A DNA stretch of 57,972 nt from an uncultured Eubacteriales bacterium. GTDB lineage: Bacteria > Bacillota > Clostridia > Oscillospirales > Butyricicoccaceae. Numbering within the stretch: the stretch's first letter is position 1; every line of letters begins with the position of its first letter. A model generated the notes under the pieces. It was not told the origin of the DNA. It was given only the letters and a program-made list of their open reading frames with translations, and ran no database searches. Below are positions 41,020 to 50,121 of this stretch, in pieces. The stretch lies in contig CAKRRK010000009.1 of assembly GCA_934395135.1 (NCBI GenBank), positions 1-57,972 on the forward strand. The letters are read 5' to 3'. A program made the translations under genes and the position numbers.

Positions 41020-44000
41020 ATGTACCTGAAATCCTTGAGAATACAGGGCTTTAAATCTTTCCCCGACAAAACCGAAATTCGGTTTGACGGCGGACTGACG
41101 GCGATCGTAGGCCCCAACGGAAGCGGAAAGTCCAACATTTCTGACGCCATCCGGTGGGTGCTGGGGGAACAGTCCACCAAAAGCCTGCGGGGCGGCCGGA
41201 TGGAAGATGTTATTTTCGGCGGCACTGCCCGGCGCAATCCGGTGGGATTTGCCGAGGTCTCTTTGATTCTGGACAATACCACCGGCGTATTTCCTTTGGA
41301 ATATGGGGAAATTATGGTAACGCGCCGGTATTACCGGTCGGGAGAAAGTGAATATTATATCAATAAAAAACATGTGCGTCTGCGGGACATTCATGAGTTG
41401 TTTATGGACACCGGCTTGGGCCGGGATGGATATTCCATTATCGGGCAGGGCAAGATTGACGAGATTTTGTCGGTAAAAAGCGAGGAACGCCGGGAGGTGT
41501 TTGAAGAAGCGGCCGGCATCACAAAATTCCGTTACCGGAAGGAAGAGGCAGAACGCCGCCTGCGGGCAACGGAGGAGAACCTTGTCCGTATTCAGGATAT
41601 CTGGAACGAACTGACGCTGCAGGCGGAGCCGCTGGAAAAGCAGGCGGAGAAAGCCAAAAGATATCTTCTGCTGCGGGATGAACTTCGGGGGCTGGAGGTT
41701 TCTCTCAGCATGCTGCGCCTGGAGGAAATTCAGGCGGATGTTTCCGCGGCGGAAGAAAAGAGGTCTCAGGCGGAGACGGAACGGAACGCTTTGGCAGAGG
41801 AACGGGACGAACTGTTTTCCCGCAGCGACCAGCTGCTGGAAAACATTCGGCAGGCGGAATTGAATACCGAGAGTCTGCGGGGAGAACTAACCGGCTGCAA
41901 GCAGCAGCTTTCAGACCGGCAGAGCGAAGGGGCGGTGCTGAAGACCAAACTGCGCAATCACCAGGAAAACGCCGCCGCTTTGCGGCAGGAAACCACCACA
42001 CAGGCGATACGGGAGCAGGAACTTGACGGACAGATTGCCCGGCGGGAGACCCAGCGGCTGCAAAAGGAGGCGGAACGCCGGGAACTTGCCGAAAAGCTGT
42101 CGGTCCTGGACAGCCAGATCGCGTCCTATACGGCCGAAAAGGGAAAAAAAGCCGCAACAAGACAGGAAATTGCGGAAAAAGAGGCACTGGGAGCCGGGGA
42201 AGTCAACCGCCTTGCGGCGGAACTTGCCGGCCGTCAGGCGGAATACGCGTCGATGGAAGGCCGGAAAAGCAGCATTGACGAGGAAATTGCCAGCGCCAAG
42301 GCGCTGTATGCGGAAGAACGGACTGTGCAGGCGTCGTTTGTAAAGCAGCGCCAGCAGCTGGATGAGGAACTGCGGACGCAGGAAAATATCCAACGAGGGC
42401 TTGCGATGAAACAGCAGGACCGGGGGAAAAAAGAGGAAGAACTGCGGCGGCAGGCGTATCAGGCGGGAGTGGAACTTGCCGATTGCCAGAACCGGCTGCA
42501 TATGCTCCGGGAAATGGAACGGGATTATGAAGGATTTTCCAAAAGCGTCAAGCTTGTAATGCAGCAGAAGGACCGGGGGATGCTCCGGGGAATTCATGGT
42601 CCGGTGTCCCAGGTGATTTCTGTACCGTCCCGGTATGTGACCGCGGTGGAAACGGTTCTTGGCGGCGCGCTGTCCAACATCATTGTGGACAACCGGGAGC
42701 GGGGCAAGGACGCCATTGCCTATTTAAAGCGGGTGGACGGCGGAAGGGCTACGTTTCTGCCCATTGACGCCATCCAGCCTGCGGTTTTGCATGAAAAAGG
42801 CCTGCAGTCGGAGGACGGCTTTTTAGGCATTGCATCACAGGTGGTGACATGCGGCAGGGAATATGAGAACATTGTTTCCAATCTCCTTGGCAGGACGGTA
42901 ATCACAGAGGATCTGAACGGCGCGGTGCGGCTGTCCAAAAAATATGGCGGACGATTCCGCATTGTGACACTGGATGGCCAGCTGATGCATGCGGGCGGCT
43001 CTATGACGGGCGGTTCGGTGCGAAAGCAGACAGGCGTTTTGTCCCGGGCAAACCAGATTCGAGAACTGTCAGAAACACAGAAAACCCTGCAGAACCATAC
43101 CGCAGATCTGGAAGCCCGGCAGGAAACGCTGACGCGGGAACGGTCCGATCTGGCATTTCAGCTGGAAAGCGCGGAAGAACGTTTGCAGAAGCTTCGAGAG
43201 GACCGTGCGGCATGCCAGGCTTCGTCAGCGCAGCATGCGGCGCTGCTGGAGGAAAAGGCGGCCCGGGTGCGGCGGCTGGAACAGGAAAAGGAAAATCTGG
43301 ACGGCGCAAAACAGCAGGCCCGGGAAAGCATCCGGCATGCACAGGACAAGCTTCGGGCGGCAACAGAGGCGCGGGATGCGTTTGCCGGCGACGGCCGGGC
43401 ATTTGAAAGCGCTTTGCAGGAACTGGACGAAAAAATTGCGGCGGCTTCGTCGGCGCGGCAGGAAGTACAGCTGGAGCTGTCTGCGCTGCAGTCCCAGATG
43501 GAAGAAGCGCAGCAGTTCTCCGAGGAACTTTTGCGGCTGCGCGCGGATATGACTCAGGGGATTGAAAGCGCGGAAGAGCGCATCGCCCAGCTGGGGCGGG
43601 AAGCGGAAGCGCTGGAACGAGCCATGGAAAACAACGCGGCGGACGCCAGGGCTTTGGAACAGCGCTGCGGCAATGTGGAACAGCTGATACAAAATGCGGT
43701 GCAGCACCGGCTTGCTCTGGAAGCGGACCGAACCAAAACGGACCGGGAGGCCCAGGAGAAAAATGAACGGATTCTGCTGCTGGAGAGAGAAAAGGCATCG
43801 TTTGACAACAAGGTGATTCAGTTAAAAACGGAAGAGGGGCAAATTCTTGACCGCCTATGGGAAACCTATGAGCTTACGCCGGCTTCGGCGGACAAACTGC
43901 GGCAGGCGGTTGAAGACCGGTCGGCGGCACAAAAGCAGGCGGCTGCCCTGAAACATACTATGAAGTCCCTGGGGAATATTAATTTGGACGCGGTAGAAGA

Positions 44001-44595
44001 ATATGAAAAATTGTCAGAGCGGCTGACCTTTCTTACCGCGCAGAAGGATGATTTGGAAACGGCGCGGGAAGACTTGTATCAGGTGATCGGCCGGCTGGCC
44101 GTCCACATGAAAGATACCTTTGCCCAGCAGTTTGAAACGCTGAACGGCTTTTTTGATCAAACATTCCGGGAAATTTTTGGCGGCGGAAGCGGAGAACTTG
44201 CCTTGGAAGACGCTTCGGATATTTTAAACTGCGGCATCGAAATCCGGGTTAGTCTGCCAGGGAAAAAGCTGCGGACCATATCCCTTTTGTCCGGCGGAGA
44301 AAAGGCGTTTGTTGCCATTGCGCTGTATTTTGCCATTTTAAAGCTGCGTCCCACGCCATTTTGCGTGCTGGATGAGATTGAGGCGGCGTTGGACGATGTG
44401 AACGTGGTGCGCTTTGCCCAATACCTGCGGAAATTGTCGGACAAGACGCAGTTCATCGTTATTACGCACCGGCGGGGTACGATGGAGGCGGCAGACATGC
44501 TTTACGGTGTGACGATGCAGGAACAGGGCGTATCCAAGCTGCTGATGATAAATGTGGCAGAAATTGAACAAAAACTGCACATGAAACTGAAATAA
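41020..44595 (+). CDS. smc: Chromosome segregation protein SMC
   Basis: 1191-residue ATPase of condensin, for chromosome organisation. Walker A GPNGSGKSN at about 32-40. Two long coiled coils (about 170-500 and 680-1020) flank a hinge at about 505-670 (MLRGIHGPVSQVI; ILDNRERG-type IVDNRERGKDAIAYL; MHAGGSMTGGSV). The C-terminal head has signature LLSGGEKAFVAIAL and Walker B VLDEIEAALDD. ATG 41020 has AGAGG 8 nt upstream and gives the usual MYLKSLRIQGFKSF start. ftsY follows after 11 nt. Confidence 0.97.
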   Translation: MYLKSLRIQGFKSFPDKTEIRFDGGLTAIVGPNGSGKSNISDAIRWVLGEQSTKSLRGGRMEDVIFGGTARRNPVGFAEVSLILDNTTGVFPLEYGEIMVTRRYYRSGESEYYINKKHVRLRDIHELFMDTGLGRDGYSIIGQGKIDEILSVKSEERREVFEEAAGITKFRYRKEEAERRLRATEENLVRIQDIWNELTLQAEPLEKQAEKAKRYLLLRDELRGLEVSLSMLRLEEIQADVSAAEEKRSQAETERNALAEERDELFSRSDQLLENIRQAELNTESLRGELTGCKQQLSDRQSEGAVLKTKLRNHQENAAALRQETTTQAIREQELDGQIARRETQRLQKEAERRELAEKLSVLDSQIASYTAEKGKKAATRQEIAEKEALGAGEVNRLAAELAGRQAEYASMEGRKSSIDEEIASAKALYAEERTVQASFVKQRQQLDEELRTQENIQRGLAMKQQDRGKKEEELRRQAYQAGVELADCQNRLHMLREMERDYEGFSKSVKLVMQQKDRGMLRGIHGPVSQVISVPSRYVTAVETVLGGALSNIIVDNRERGKDAIAYLKRVDGGRATFLPIDAIQPAVLHEKGLQSEDGFLGIASQVVTCGREYENIVSNLLGRTVITEDLNGAVRLSKKYGGRFRIVTLDGQLMHAGGSMTGGSVRKQTGVLSRANQIRELSETQKTLQNHTADLEARQETLTRERSDLAFQLESAEERLQKLREDRAACQASSAQHAALLEEKAARVRRLEQEKENLDGAKQQARESIRHAQDKLRAATEARDAFAGDGRAFESALQELDEKIAAASSARQEVQLELSALQSQMEEAQQFSEELLRLRADMTQGIESAEERIAQLGREAEALERAMENNAADARALEQRCGNVEQLIQNAVQHRLALEADRTKTDREAQEKNERILLLEREKASFDNKVIQLKTEEGQILDRLWETYELTPASADKLRQAVEDRSAAQKQAAALKHTMKSLGNINLDAVEEYEKLSERLTFLTAQKDDLETAREDLYQVIGRLAVHMKDTFAQQFETLNGFFDQTFREIFGGGSGELALEDASDILNCGIEIRVSLPGKKLRTISLLSGGEKAFVAIALYFAILKLRPTPFCVLDEIEAALDDVNVVRFAQYLRKLSDKTQFIVITHRRGTMEAADMLYGVTMQEQGVSKLLMINVAEIEQKLHMKLK

Positions 44596-44606
44596 GGAGC
44601 AAAAAT

Positions 44607-45539
44607 ATGGGATTTTTTGATAAAATCAAAGCGGGACTGAAGCGAACCTCCGAAGCGGTGAACCATCAGCTTGGCTCCGTTATGTCGGTGTTCCAAAAGG
44701 TGGACGAGGACTTTTTGGAAGAACTGGAGGAAGCGATGATTCTGGCGGATCTTGGCGCGGGTACCGCGGTGCAGGCGGTGGATGAATTGCGGAAGCGGGC
44801 CAAGCGCCAGAAAATTGAAACCCAGGCAGAGCTGAAAGCTGTTTTAAAGGACATCCTGGGGGGGATGATGGAGGACGGCGATGGGCTGGACCTTTCTACA
44901 AAACCGTCTGTCATTTTGATGATTGGCGTTAACGGCGTTGGAAAAACCACCACCATTGGAAAGCTTGCCAATGCGTTCCGGCAGGAAGGAAAAAAGGTGA
45001 TTCTGGGCGCTGCGGATACGTTCCGCGCTGCCGCTGCCGGCCAGCTTGAAATCTGGGCCAAGCGGGCGGAAGTGGACATCGTCCGCCATGGAGAGGGCGC
45101 AGATCCGGCGGCGGTGGTATACGACACCATTCAGGCGGCAAAAGCGAGAGGCAGCGAAGTGATTCTCATCGATACCGCCGGACGTCTGCACAACAAGGCC
45201 AACCTTATGAACGAGCTTTCCAAAATTGACCGGGTGATTGCCAAGGAGTTGCCGGATGCGGCGCGGGAAACCCTGTTGGTGCTGGACGCTACGACCGGAC
45301 AGAACGCGGTGTCCCAGGCAGAGCAGTTTCATAAATCCGCCAGGCTGACCGGCATTGTGCTGACAAAACTGGACGGCACCGCCAAAGGCGGCATTGTCAT
45401 TGCCATTTCCGGCGGATTGAAAATTCCTGTGAAATTTGTCGGCGTAGGAGAAGGACTGGACGACCTGATGCCTTTCGATAAGGCGGCATTTGTGGAAGCA
45501 ATTTTGCCGGGAGATAACGAGGAAGGAGCAGAAGCATGA
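44607..45539 (+). CDS. ftsY: Signal recognition particle receptor FtsY
   Basis: 310-residue SRP GTPase that docks ribosome-SRP complexes at the membrane. Short N-terminal acidic-poor A region, N domain helices (about 10-95), then G domain: GVNGVGKTTTIGKLA at about 111-125, DTFRAAAAGQLE, DTAGRLHNKANLM and TKLDGTAKGG. The A domain is minimal, as in many Gram-positives. AAGGAG lies 8 nt upstream. Overlaps rph by 4 nt. Confidence 0.97.
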   Translation: MGFFDKIKAGLKRTSEAVNHQLGSVMSVFQKVDEDFLEELEEAMILADLGAGTAVQAVDELRKRAKRQKIETQAELKAVLKDILGGMMEDGDGLDLSTKPSVILMIGVNGVGKTTTIGKLANAFRQEGKKVILGAADTFRAAAAGQLEIWAKRAEVDIVRHGEGADPAAVVYDTIQAAKARGSEVILIDTAGRLHNKANLMNELSKIDRVIAKELPDAARETLLVLDATTGQNAVSQAEQFHKSARLTGIVLTKLDGTAKGGIVIAISGGLKIPVKFVGVGEGLDDLMPFDKAAFVEAILPGDNEEGAEA

Positions 45540-46264
45540 TGGAACGTCCGGATTTGCGAAGACCTGACGGACTGCGGCGCATGCGCCTTATTCCAGGTTA
45601 TACCATGCATGCGGAAGGTTCGGTCCTGATCGAACTGGGGAATACCAAGGTGCTCTGCACCGCGACGGTGGAAGACGGCGTGCCGCCCTTTCTGGAGGGA
45701 AAGGGCAGGGGCTGGATCACTGCGGAATATTCGATGCTGCCCCGGGCAACCAACACCAGAAACAAACGGGATGTGGCAAAGCTGAAACTTTCTCCCCGCA
45801 GCGCGGAAATCCAGCGGCTGGTGGGACGGAGCCTGCGGGCCGCCGCAGATCTTTCCAAGCTGGGAGAGCGCAGTGTGATTCTTGACTGCGACGTGATCCA
45901 GGCGGACGGCGGAACCCGGTGTGCGTCCATTACCGGCGGGTATGCGGCGCTGTATCTTGCAATGAAGAAGCTGCTGGCGGAGGGAAGCATCCGGGAGATG
46001 CCGCTCACAACGGTTGTAACGGCGGTAAGCGCCGGCATTGTGAACGGGGAACCGGTGCTGGATCTGAACTATGCGGAGGATTCTTCGGCAGAGGTGGACT
46101 GCAACATTGTAATGACCGGAGAGGGAGACATTGTGGAAATCCAGGGAACCGGAGAAGGCCGCCCCTTTCGGCAGGACGAACTGCGCCGGCTGCTGGCTCT
46201 GGGCAGAAAAGGCAACGCCCGGCTGTGCCGCGCGCTGCGGAAATTTATGGGAGAAGATTTATGA
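45536..46264 (+). CDS. rph: Ribonuclease PH
   Basis: 242-residue phosphorolytic 3'-5' exoribonuclease for tRNA 3' end trimming. It opens RPDLRRPDGLRRMRLIPGYT, and carries KVLCTATVEDGVPPFLEGKG, GWITAEYSMLPRAT, and the active-site segment LDCDVIQADGGTR(C)ASITG. Normal length. Two adjacent ATG codons (45536, 45539) are possible starts. It is tightly coupled to ftsY and rdgB. Confidence 0.96.
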   Translation: MMERPDLRRPDGLRRMRLIPGYTMHAEGSVLIELGNTKVLCTATVEDGVPPFLEGKGRGWITAEYSMLPRATNTRNKRDVAKLKLSPRSAEIQRLVGRSLRAAADLSKLGERSVILDCDVIQADGGTRCASITGGYAALYLAMKKLLAEGSIREMPLTTVVTAVSAGIVNGEPVLDLNYAEDSSAEVDCNIVMTGEGDIVEIQGTGEGRPFRQDELRRLLALGRKGNARLCRALRKFMGEDL

Positions 46265-46872
46265 AATTTGTACTTGCGTCCCACAACCAGAAAAAAATAG
46301 AGGAAGTGGCGGCCATTCTCGCCGCGCTGGGTATCCAGTTGGTTTCGGCAGACATCGGCGGCGACATTTCGGAAACCGGGGCCACCTTTGCGGAAAATGC
46401 CCGGATGAAAGCAAAAACTGTGATGGAACGCACGGGGCTTGCCGCGATTGCGGACGATTCCGGCTTGTGCGTGTCTGCGCTTGGCGGCGCACCGGGAGTG
46501 CATTCTGCAAGATATGGCGGCGACGCTTCCTTTACGGACCGGGACAGAAACCGTCTGTTGCTGCAAAATATGCGCAGCGTGCCGGCGGGACAACGAACGG
46601 CGCAGTTTTGCTGCAGCATTGCCTGCTGCTTTCCGGATGGCAGAGAACTTACCGTTTCCGGTGAATGCCAGGGAGAAATTTTGACAGAAGAGGCTGGAAA
46701 AGGCGGCTTTGGGTACGATCCGCTGTTTTATGTGCCGGAATATGGAAAAACTTTTGGAGAACTGCCGCCGGAGGTAAAAAACCGGATATCCCACCGGGCA
46801 CGCGCCCTTGCAAAGCTGCGGGAGGCGCTGGAAGAGATGTTGGAAGGAGAACAAAATTATGATAAACAGTAA
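46261..46872 (+). CDS. rdgB: XTP/dITP diphosphatase (RdgB/HAM1)
   Basis: 203-residue house-cleaning enzyme that hydrolyses non-canonical purine nucleotides. N-terminal VLASHNQKKIEEV (substrate loop), FAENARMKAKTV, IADDSGLCVSALGGAPGVHSAR (split: IADDSGL then VSALGGAPGVHSAR), and C-terminal GFGYDPLFYVPEYGKTF and SHRARALAKL. Start at 46261 overlaps the rph stop. The yhbY start lies inside its 3' end. The rph-rdgB pairing is common in Bacillota. Confidence 0.96.
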   Translation: MKFVLASHNQKKIEEVAAILAALGIQLVSADIGGDISETGATFAENARMKAKTVMERTGLAAIADDSGLCVSALGGAPGVHSARYGGDASFTDRDRNRLLLQNMRSVPAGQRTAQFCCSIACCFPDGRELTVSGECQGEILTEEAGKGGFGYDPLFYVPEYGKTFGELPPEVKNRISHRARALAKLREALEEMLEGEQNYDKQ

Positions 46873-47152
46873 GCAGCGGGCACAGCTCCGCAGTCTTGCC
46901 AATGGGTTAAATCCGGTAATTCTCATCGGGAAAGATGGAATGACGCCCGGACTTTTGGAAGAGATTGACAACTGCCTGACAAGCCATGAGCTGATTAAAA
47001 TCAAACTCCTGGAAACCTCCCTGCTGACTCCAAAGGAAGCGGCGGCCGAAATCTGCCAGGCACTTTCAGCGGAGCCCGTCCAGTGCATCGGCGCAAAACT
47101 TGTGGTGTATCGGGAAAATCCGGAAAATAAGCAGATCGAGTTGGCACGGTAA
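46859..47152 (+). CDS. yhbY: YhbY-type CRM-domain RNA-binding protein
   Basis: 97 residues, a single CRM domain: LTSKQRAQLRSLANGL-like start (INSKQRAQLRSLANGLNP), ILIGKDGMTPGLLEEID with the GxxG-like loop, LIKIKLL, and a terminal IGAKLVVYRENP. Family members associate with pre-50S ribosomal particles. ATG 46859 has AAGGAG 8 nt upstream. It overlaps rdgB by 14 nt and precedes nadD by 1 nt, the classic yhbY-nadD-yqeK order. Confidence 0.93.
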   Translation: MINSKQRAQLRSLANGLNPVILIGKDGMTPGLLEEIDNCLTSHELIKIKLLETSLLTPKEAAAEICQALSAEPVQCIGAKLVVYRENPENKQIELAR

Positions 47153-47153
47153 T

Positions 47154-47738
47154 ATGAGAATTGGCATTTTGGGAGGCACCTTCAACCCACCCCACAACGG
47201 ACATATCTGGGCGGCGCAGAATGCCGTTCGCCAGCTGCGGCTGGACAAAATGATCCTGATGCCCACCGGTATCCCACCGCACAAAATTCTGCCGGAAGGG
47301 TCTGCTTCTCCGGCACAGCGTCTTGCAATGGCCCGCCTTGCGGCAAGGGAAATCCCCGGCGCGGAAGTATCGGATATGGAGATAGGCCGGCAGGGGGCAA
47401 GCTATACCGTGGATACGATGACAGAACTCCGGAAACGATATCCGGAAGACGAACTGTTTCTGATTGTGGGAACAGATATGCTGATGACGTTTGATCGGTG
47501 GTACCAACCGGAAGCCATTGCCCGGCTGTGCGGCTTGGCGGTGGTCGCGCGGAGTGAAACGGATCTTGCCGCCATAGAGCGAAAAGCCAAAGCATTGCAG
47601 CAATCCATCGGCGCACAGGTGCACATTGTACGGTGCCATGCGCTGGAATTGTCCTCAACAGAAATCCGGAAGAAAGAAAAGGACGGGATGCCCCGGACTG
47701 TTGCGGAGTATATCAAAACACAAGGTCTTTATGAGTGA
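47154..47738 (+). CDS. nadD: Nicotinate-nucleotide adenylyltransferase
   Basis: 194-residue NAD biosynthesis enzyme joining nicotinate mononucleotide and AMP. Nucleotidyltransferase motif GGTFNPPHNGH at about 6-16 (more often GGTFDPIHxGH), then MPTGIPPHK and GTDMLMTFDRWY, and the ISSTEIR-like LSSTEIRKK late motif. ATG 47154 gives the canonical start MRIGILGGTF. It abuts yhbY and is followed by yqeK. Confidence 0.96.
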   Translation: MRIGILGGTFNPPHNGHIWAAQNAVRQLRLDKMILMPTGIPPHKILPEGSASPAQRLAMARLAAREIPGAEVSDMEIGRQGASYTVDTMTELRKRYPEDELFLIVGTDMLMTFDRWYQPEAIARLCGLAVVARSETDLAAIERKAKALQQSIGAQVHIVRCHALELSSTEIRKKEKDGMPRTVAEYIKTQGLYE

Positions 47739-47770
47739 CAGTGCGCAGCTTCGCAGAAAGAGGGGGTTCC

Positions 47771-48349
47771 ATGCTGTTAGACAAAGAAACGCGGGAAAGT
47801 ATTTTGCACCGGCTGAAGGGGTACCGGCTGCGGCACACCCTGGGATGTGAGAAAGCGGCGGTGCAGTTGGCGAGACAATATGGCGAGGATGTGGAAAAGT
47901 GCGCGGCGGGCGCGCTGCTCCACGATATTACAAAAGGAGTTTCACCGGAAGAACAGTTGTATTTATGTGAAAAATACAGTATAATACCCATTGATGTCGA
48001 AAGAGAAGAACCGAAAATACTGCATGGAAAAACCGCGGCGCAGATTGCGCGGCTGGAGTACCGCGTTCCGGAGGATGTGGCGGCGGCGATCGCCTGCCAT
48101 ACCACCGGCCGGGCGGGGATGACGAAACTGGACAAAATTCTTTATCTTGCGGACTTTATCGAGGAAACAAGAAGATTTGACGGTGTGGACAAAGCCCGGG
48201 CGCTTTGCAAAACAAGCCTGGATCATGCCATGCTGTATTGCCTGGATTTTTCCATCCGAGAGCTGTTAGAGAGAAAGAAAAAGATACATATGGACACAAT
48301 TTTTGCCAGAAACGGTTTGATAGGAACGGTGGGGGAAAAAAATCAATGA
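47771..48349 (+). CDS. yqeK: HD-domain hydrolase YqeK
   Basis: 192 residues. The HD metal-binding fold shows in RHTLGCEKAAVQLA (first His), AGALLHDITKG (HD pair) and ACHTTGRAGMTKLDKILYLADFIEE. The family member in B. subtilis and others hydrolyses symmetric Ap4A to ADP. ATG 47771 is chosen after AGAGGGGG; the upstream GTG at 47735 would overlap nadD and adds unconserved residues. Overlaps the LCP gene by ATGA. Confidence 0.92.
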   Translation: MLLDKETRESILHRLKGYRLRHTLGCEKAAVQLARQYGEDVEKCAAGALLHDITKGVSPEEQLYLCEKYSIIPIDVEREEPKILHGKTAAQIARLEYRVPEDVAAAIACHTTGRAGMTKLDKILYLADFIEETRRFDGVDKARALCKTSLDHAMLYCLDFSIRELLERKKKIHMDTIFARNGLIGTVGEKNQ

Positions 48350-49725
48350 AATTATATGGAGGCGGCAAGCATGCCGCGGGGAATAAAGGGAAACGGGCAG
48401 AAAGCCCGATAAAGACCAGACGGGACCAAAAAAAGGAGAAAAAAGCCAGCCGCACCCCAGCGCAGAAACGGAAGCGCCGGATCCTTGTGATCTGTATTTT
48501 GGCGGCGATTGTAGCGTTGGTGTTCGCAGCTTGTAAAATTTGGGTTCAGCCGCCGGACATTTCTTCTATGCTGGGCAGGCCGGGAAACGGAGACGTTTCT
48601 GCGGACGGTGTGGCAGAGGAAGGCGACAGAATTACCATTGGTTCGCAGAAAGACCGGAAAAGCGATTTTTATACGTTCTTTATCGGTGTTACCGATGAGG
48701 ACGGCTCCAGAACGGACTCTATGCTGATGGTGTCGGTGGATACAAAGAACAAAGCAATCAACGCACTCAACATCCCGCGGGACACGATGAGCGATGTACG
48801 GCGCAGCAATAAAAAAATCAACGGTGCATACAACAAGGGCATTGAAGGAACCCGGGAAGAGATTAATATGCTTCTGGGCTTTGATTTTGACCGGTATGTG
48901 GTGATGAGTTTTGACACGATAGAAGATTTTGTCAATTTGATCGGCGGCGTGAAATACGATGTCCCCATCAATATGTACTATGATGATCCCAGCCAGGATC
49001 TGCACATTCATTTTTATCGGGGGATGCAGACACTGGATGGCGAACAGGTTGTGGAATTTTTGCGGTGGCGCAAAAATAACGACGGCACAGGCTATGCAAC
49101 GGGCGATATGGGCCGCATTGAAAAACAGCAGGAATTTTTAAAGGCCCTTGCCAAGCAGGTGCTGTCCGCCAAGAATATTTTTAAAATACCAAAAATGGCA
49201 GATTTGCTGTTTAACGGCGTGGAAACCGATATGACCAGCGGCGAAATGGTTTGGCTTGCAATGCAGAGCATGAAAATCGGCACAAACAATATCAATATGC
49301 ACACGCTCCCGGGGGATTCCAAATACATTGGGAACCTATCTTACTATCTTGCCTATGAGCCGGATGTCCTGGAGCTTGTAAATCAGCACTTTAACCCATA
49401 CCAATATGACATTACGGAAGACGACGTGGACATTGTTTCCGCCAGCCGGGCGGCAAGCTTTGATACCACGATTGACAGCGGTCATGATGCGGAGCCAGAA
49501 GAACCGGAGGATCCGGTAGAGGAACCACCGGAAGAGCCAGAGGATCCGCCGGAAGACCCGAACCGGGATCCGGAAAATCCAACGGAGCCGACGACGCCAA
49601 CGGAGCCGACGACGCCGACAGAGCCGACGACACCGACAGAGCCGACAGAACCGACAGAACCGGCAGAACCGGCAACGCCGACGGAACCGACGACACCGCC
49701 TGTGGAAGTGGACCCGGAACTATAG
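48346..49725 (+). CDS. LytR-CpsA-Psr (LCP) family glycopolymer ligase
   Basis: 459 residues. A basic cytoplasmic head (about 1-44), a single TM at about 45-67 (ILVICILAAIVALVFAACKI), and an extracytoplasmic LCP domain (about 90-340): RTDSMLMVSVDTKNKAINAL, NIPRDTMSDV, INGAYNKGIEG and VVEFLRWRKNN. The family transfers lipid-linked wall polymers such as teichoic acid to peptidoglycan. The last 75 or so residues are Glu/Pro then Pro-Thr-Glu repeats (49578-49710), a wall-spanning or flexible tail. Sits between yqeK and rsfS as in many Bacillota. Confidence 0.93.
   Translation: MKLYGGGKHAAGNKGKRAESPIKTRRDQKKEKKASRTPAQKRKRRILVICILAAIVALVFAACKIWVQPPDISSMLGRPGNGDVSADGVAEEGDRITIGSQKDRKSDFYTFFIGVTDEDGSRTDSMLMVSVDTKNKAINALNIPRDTMSDVRRSNKKINGAYNKGIEGTREEINMLLGFDFDRYVVMSFDTIEDFVNLIGGVKYDVPINMYYDDPSQDLHIHFYRGMQTLDGEQVVEFLRWRKNNDGTGYATGDMGRIEKQQEFLKALAKQVLSAKNIFKIPKMADLLFNGVETDMTSGEMVWLAMQSMKIGTNNINMHTLPGDSKYIGNLSYYLAYEPDVLELVNQHFNPYQYDITEDDVDIVSASRAASFDTTIDSGHDAEPEEPEDPVEEPPEEPEDPPEDPNRDPENPTEPTTPTEPTTPTEPTTPTEPTEPTEPAEPATPTEPTTPPVEVDPEL
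49578..49710 (+). repeat. Short tandem repeats encoding a Pro-Thr-Glu tail
   Basis: Imperfect 9-12 nt units of the type ACGGAGCCGACGACGCC, encoding repeated TEPTTP and TEP steps in the C-terminus of the LCP protein. Copy number could vary between strains. Confidence 0.75.
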
Positions 49726-49741
49726 CAAAGGAAGGAATACT

Positions 49742-50119
49742 ATGACGACGAAAGAAAAGGTAAAAGCCATTGTAGACGCCCTGGATGAAAAAAAGGGACA
49801 GGATATCGAGGTGCTTAAGGTAGAGGAAATTACAACACTGACGGAGTATTTTGTAATCTGTACGGCAACCTCTACCACCCAGGTAAAAGCCCTTGCGGAT
49901 AACGTGGAATTTCGGCTGCGGCATGACTGGAATCTGGAAAAGCACCATGCGGAAGGGTATGGTTCCGCCAAATGGATTCTTTTGGATTATGGATTTGCCA
50001 TTGTGCACATTTTTGTTCCGGAAGCGCGGGAATTTTACTCTTTGGAGAAGCTTTGGAAGGACGCGGTAAAAATAGAAAGTTCCGAGTTGGAGATTGAAAG
50101 GTTTGGGAGGACGCGATAG
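49742..50119 (+). CDS. rsfS: Ribosomal silencing factor RsfS
   Basis: 125-residue factor that binds L14 and blocks subunit joining in starvation. Family segments: VEEITTLTEYFVICTATSTTQVKAL (core), LEKHHAEGYGSAKWILLDYGFAIVHIF (each quoted in part: EGYGSAKWILLDYG, VHIF), and a C-terminal REFYSLEKLWKDA. AAAGGAAGG precedes the ATG. It is 2 nt upstream of leuS. Confidence 0.95.
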   Translation: MTTKEKVKAIVDALDEKKGQDIEVLKVEEITTLTEYFVICTATSTTQVKALADNVEFRLRHDWNLEKHHAEGYGSAKWILLDYGFAIVHIFVPEAREFYSLEKLWKDAVKIESSELEIERFGRTR

Positions 50120-50121
50120 AA

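Noticed and set aside
49578..49710. CRISPR-like repeats
   Set aside because: The units are 9-12 nt, contiguous, in frame and encode Pro-Thr-Glu; there are no spacers.
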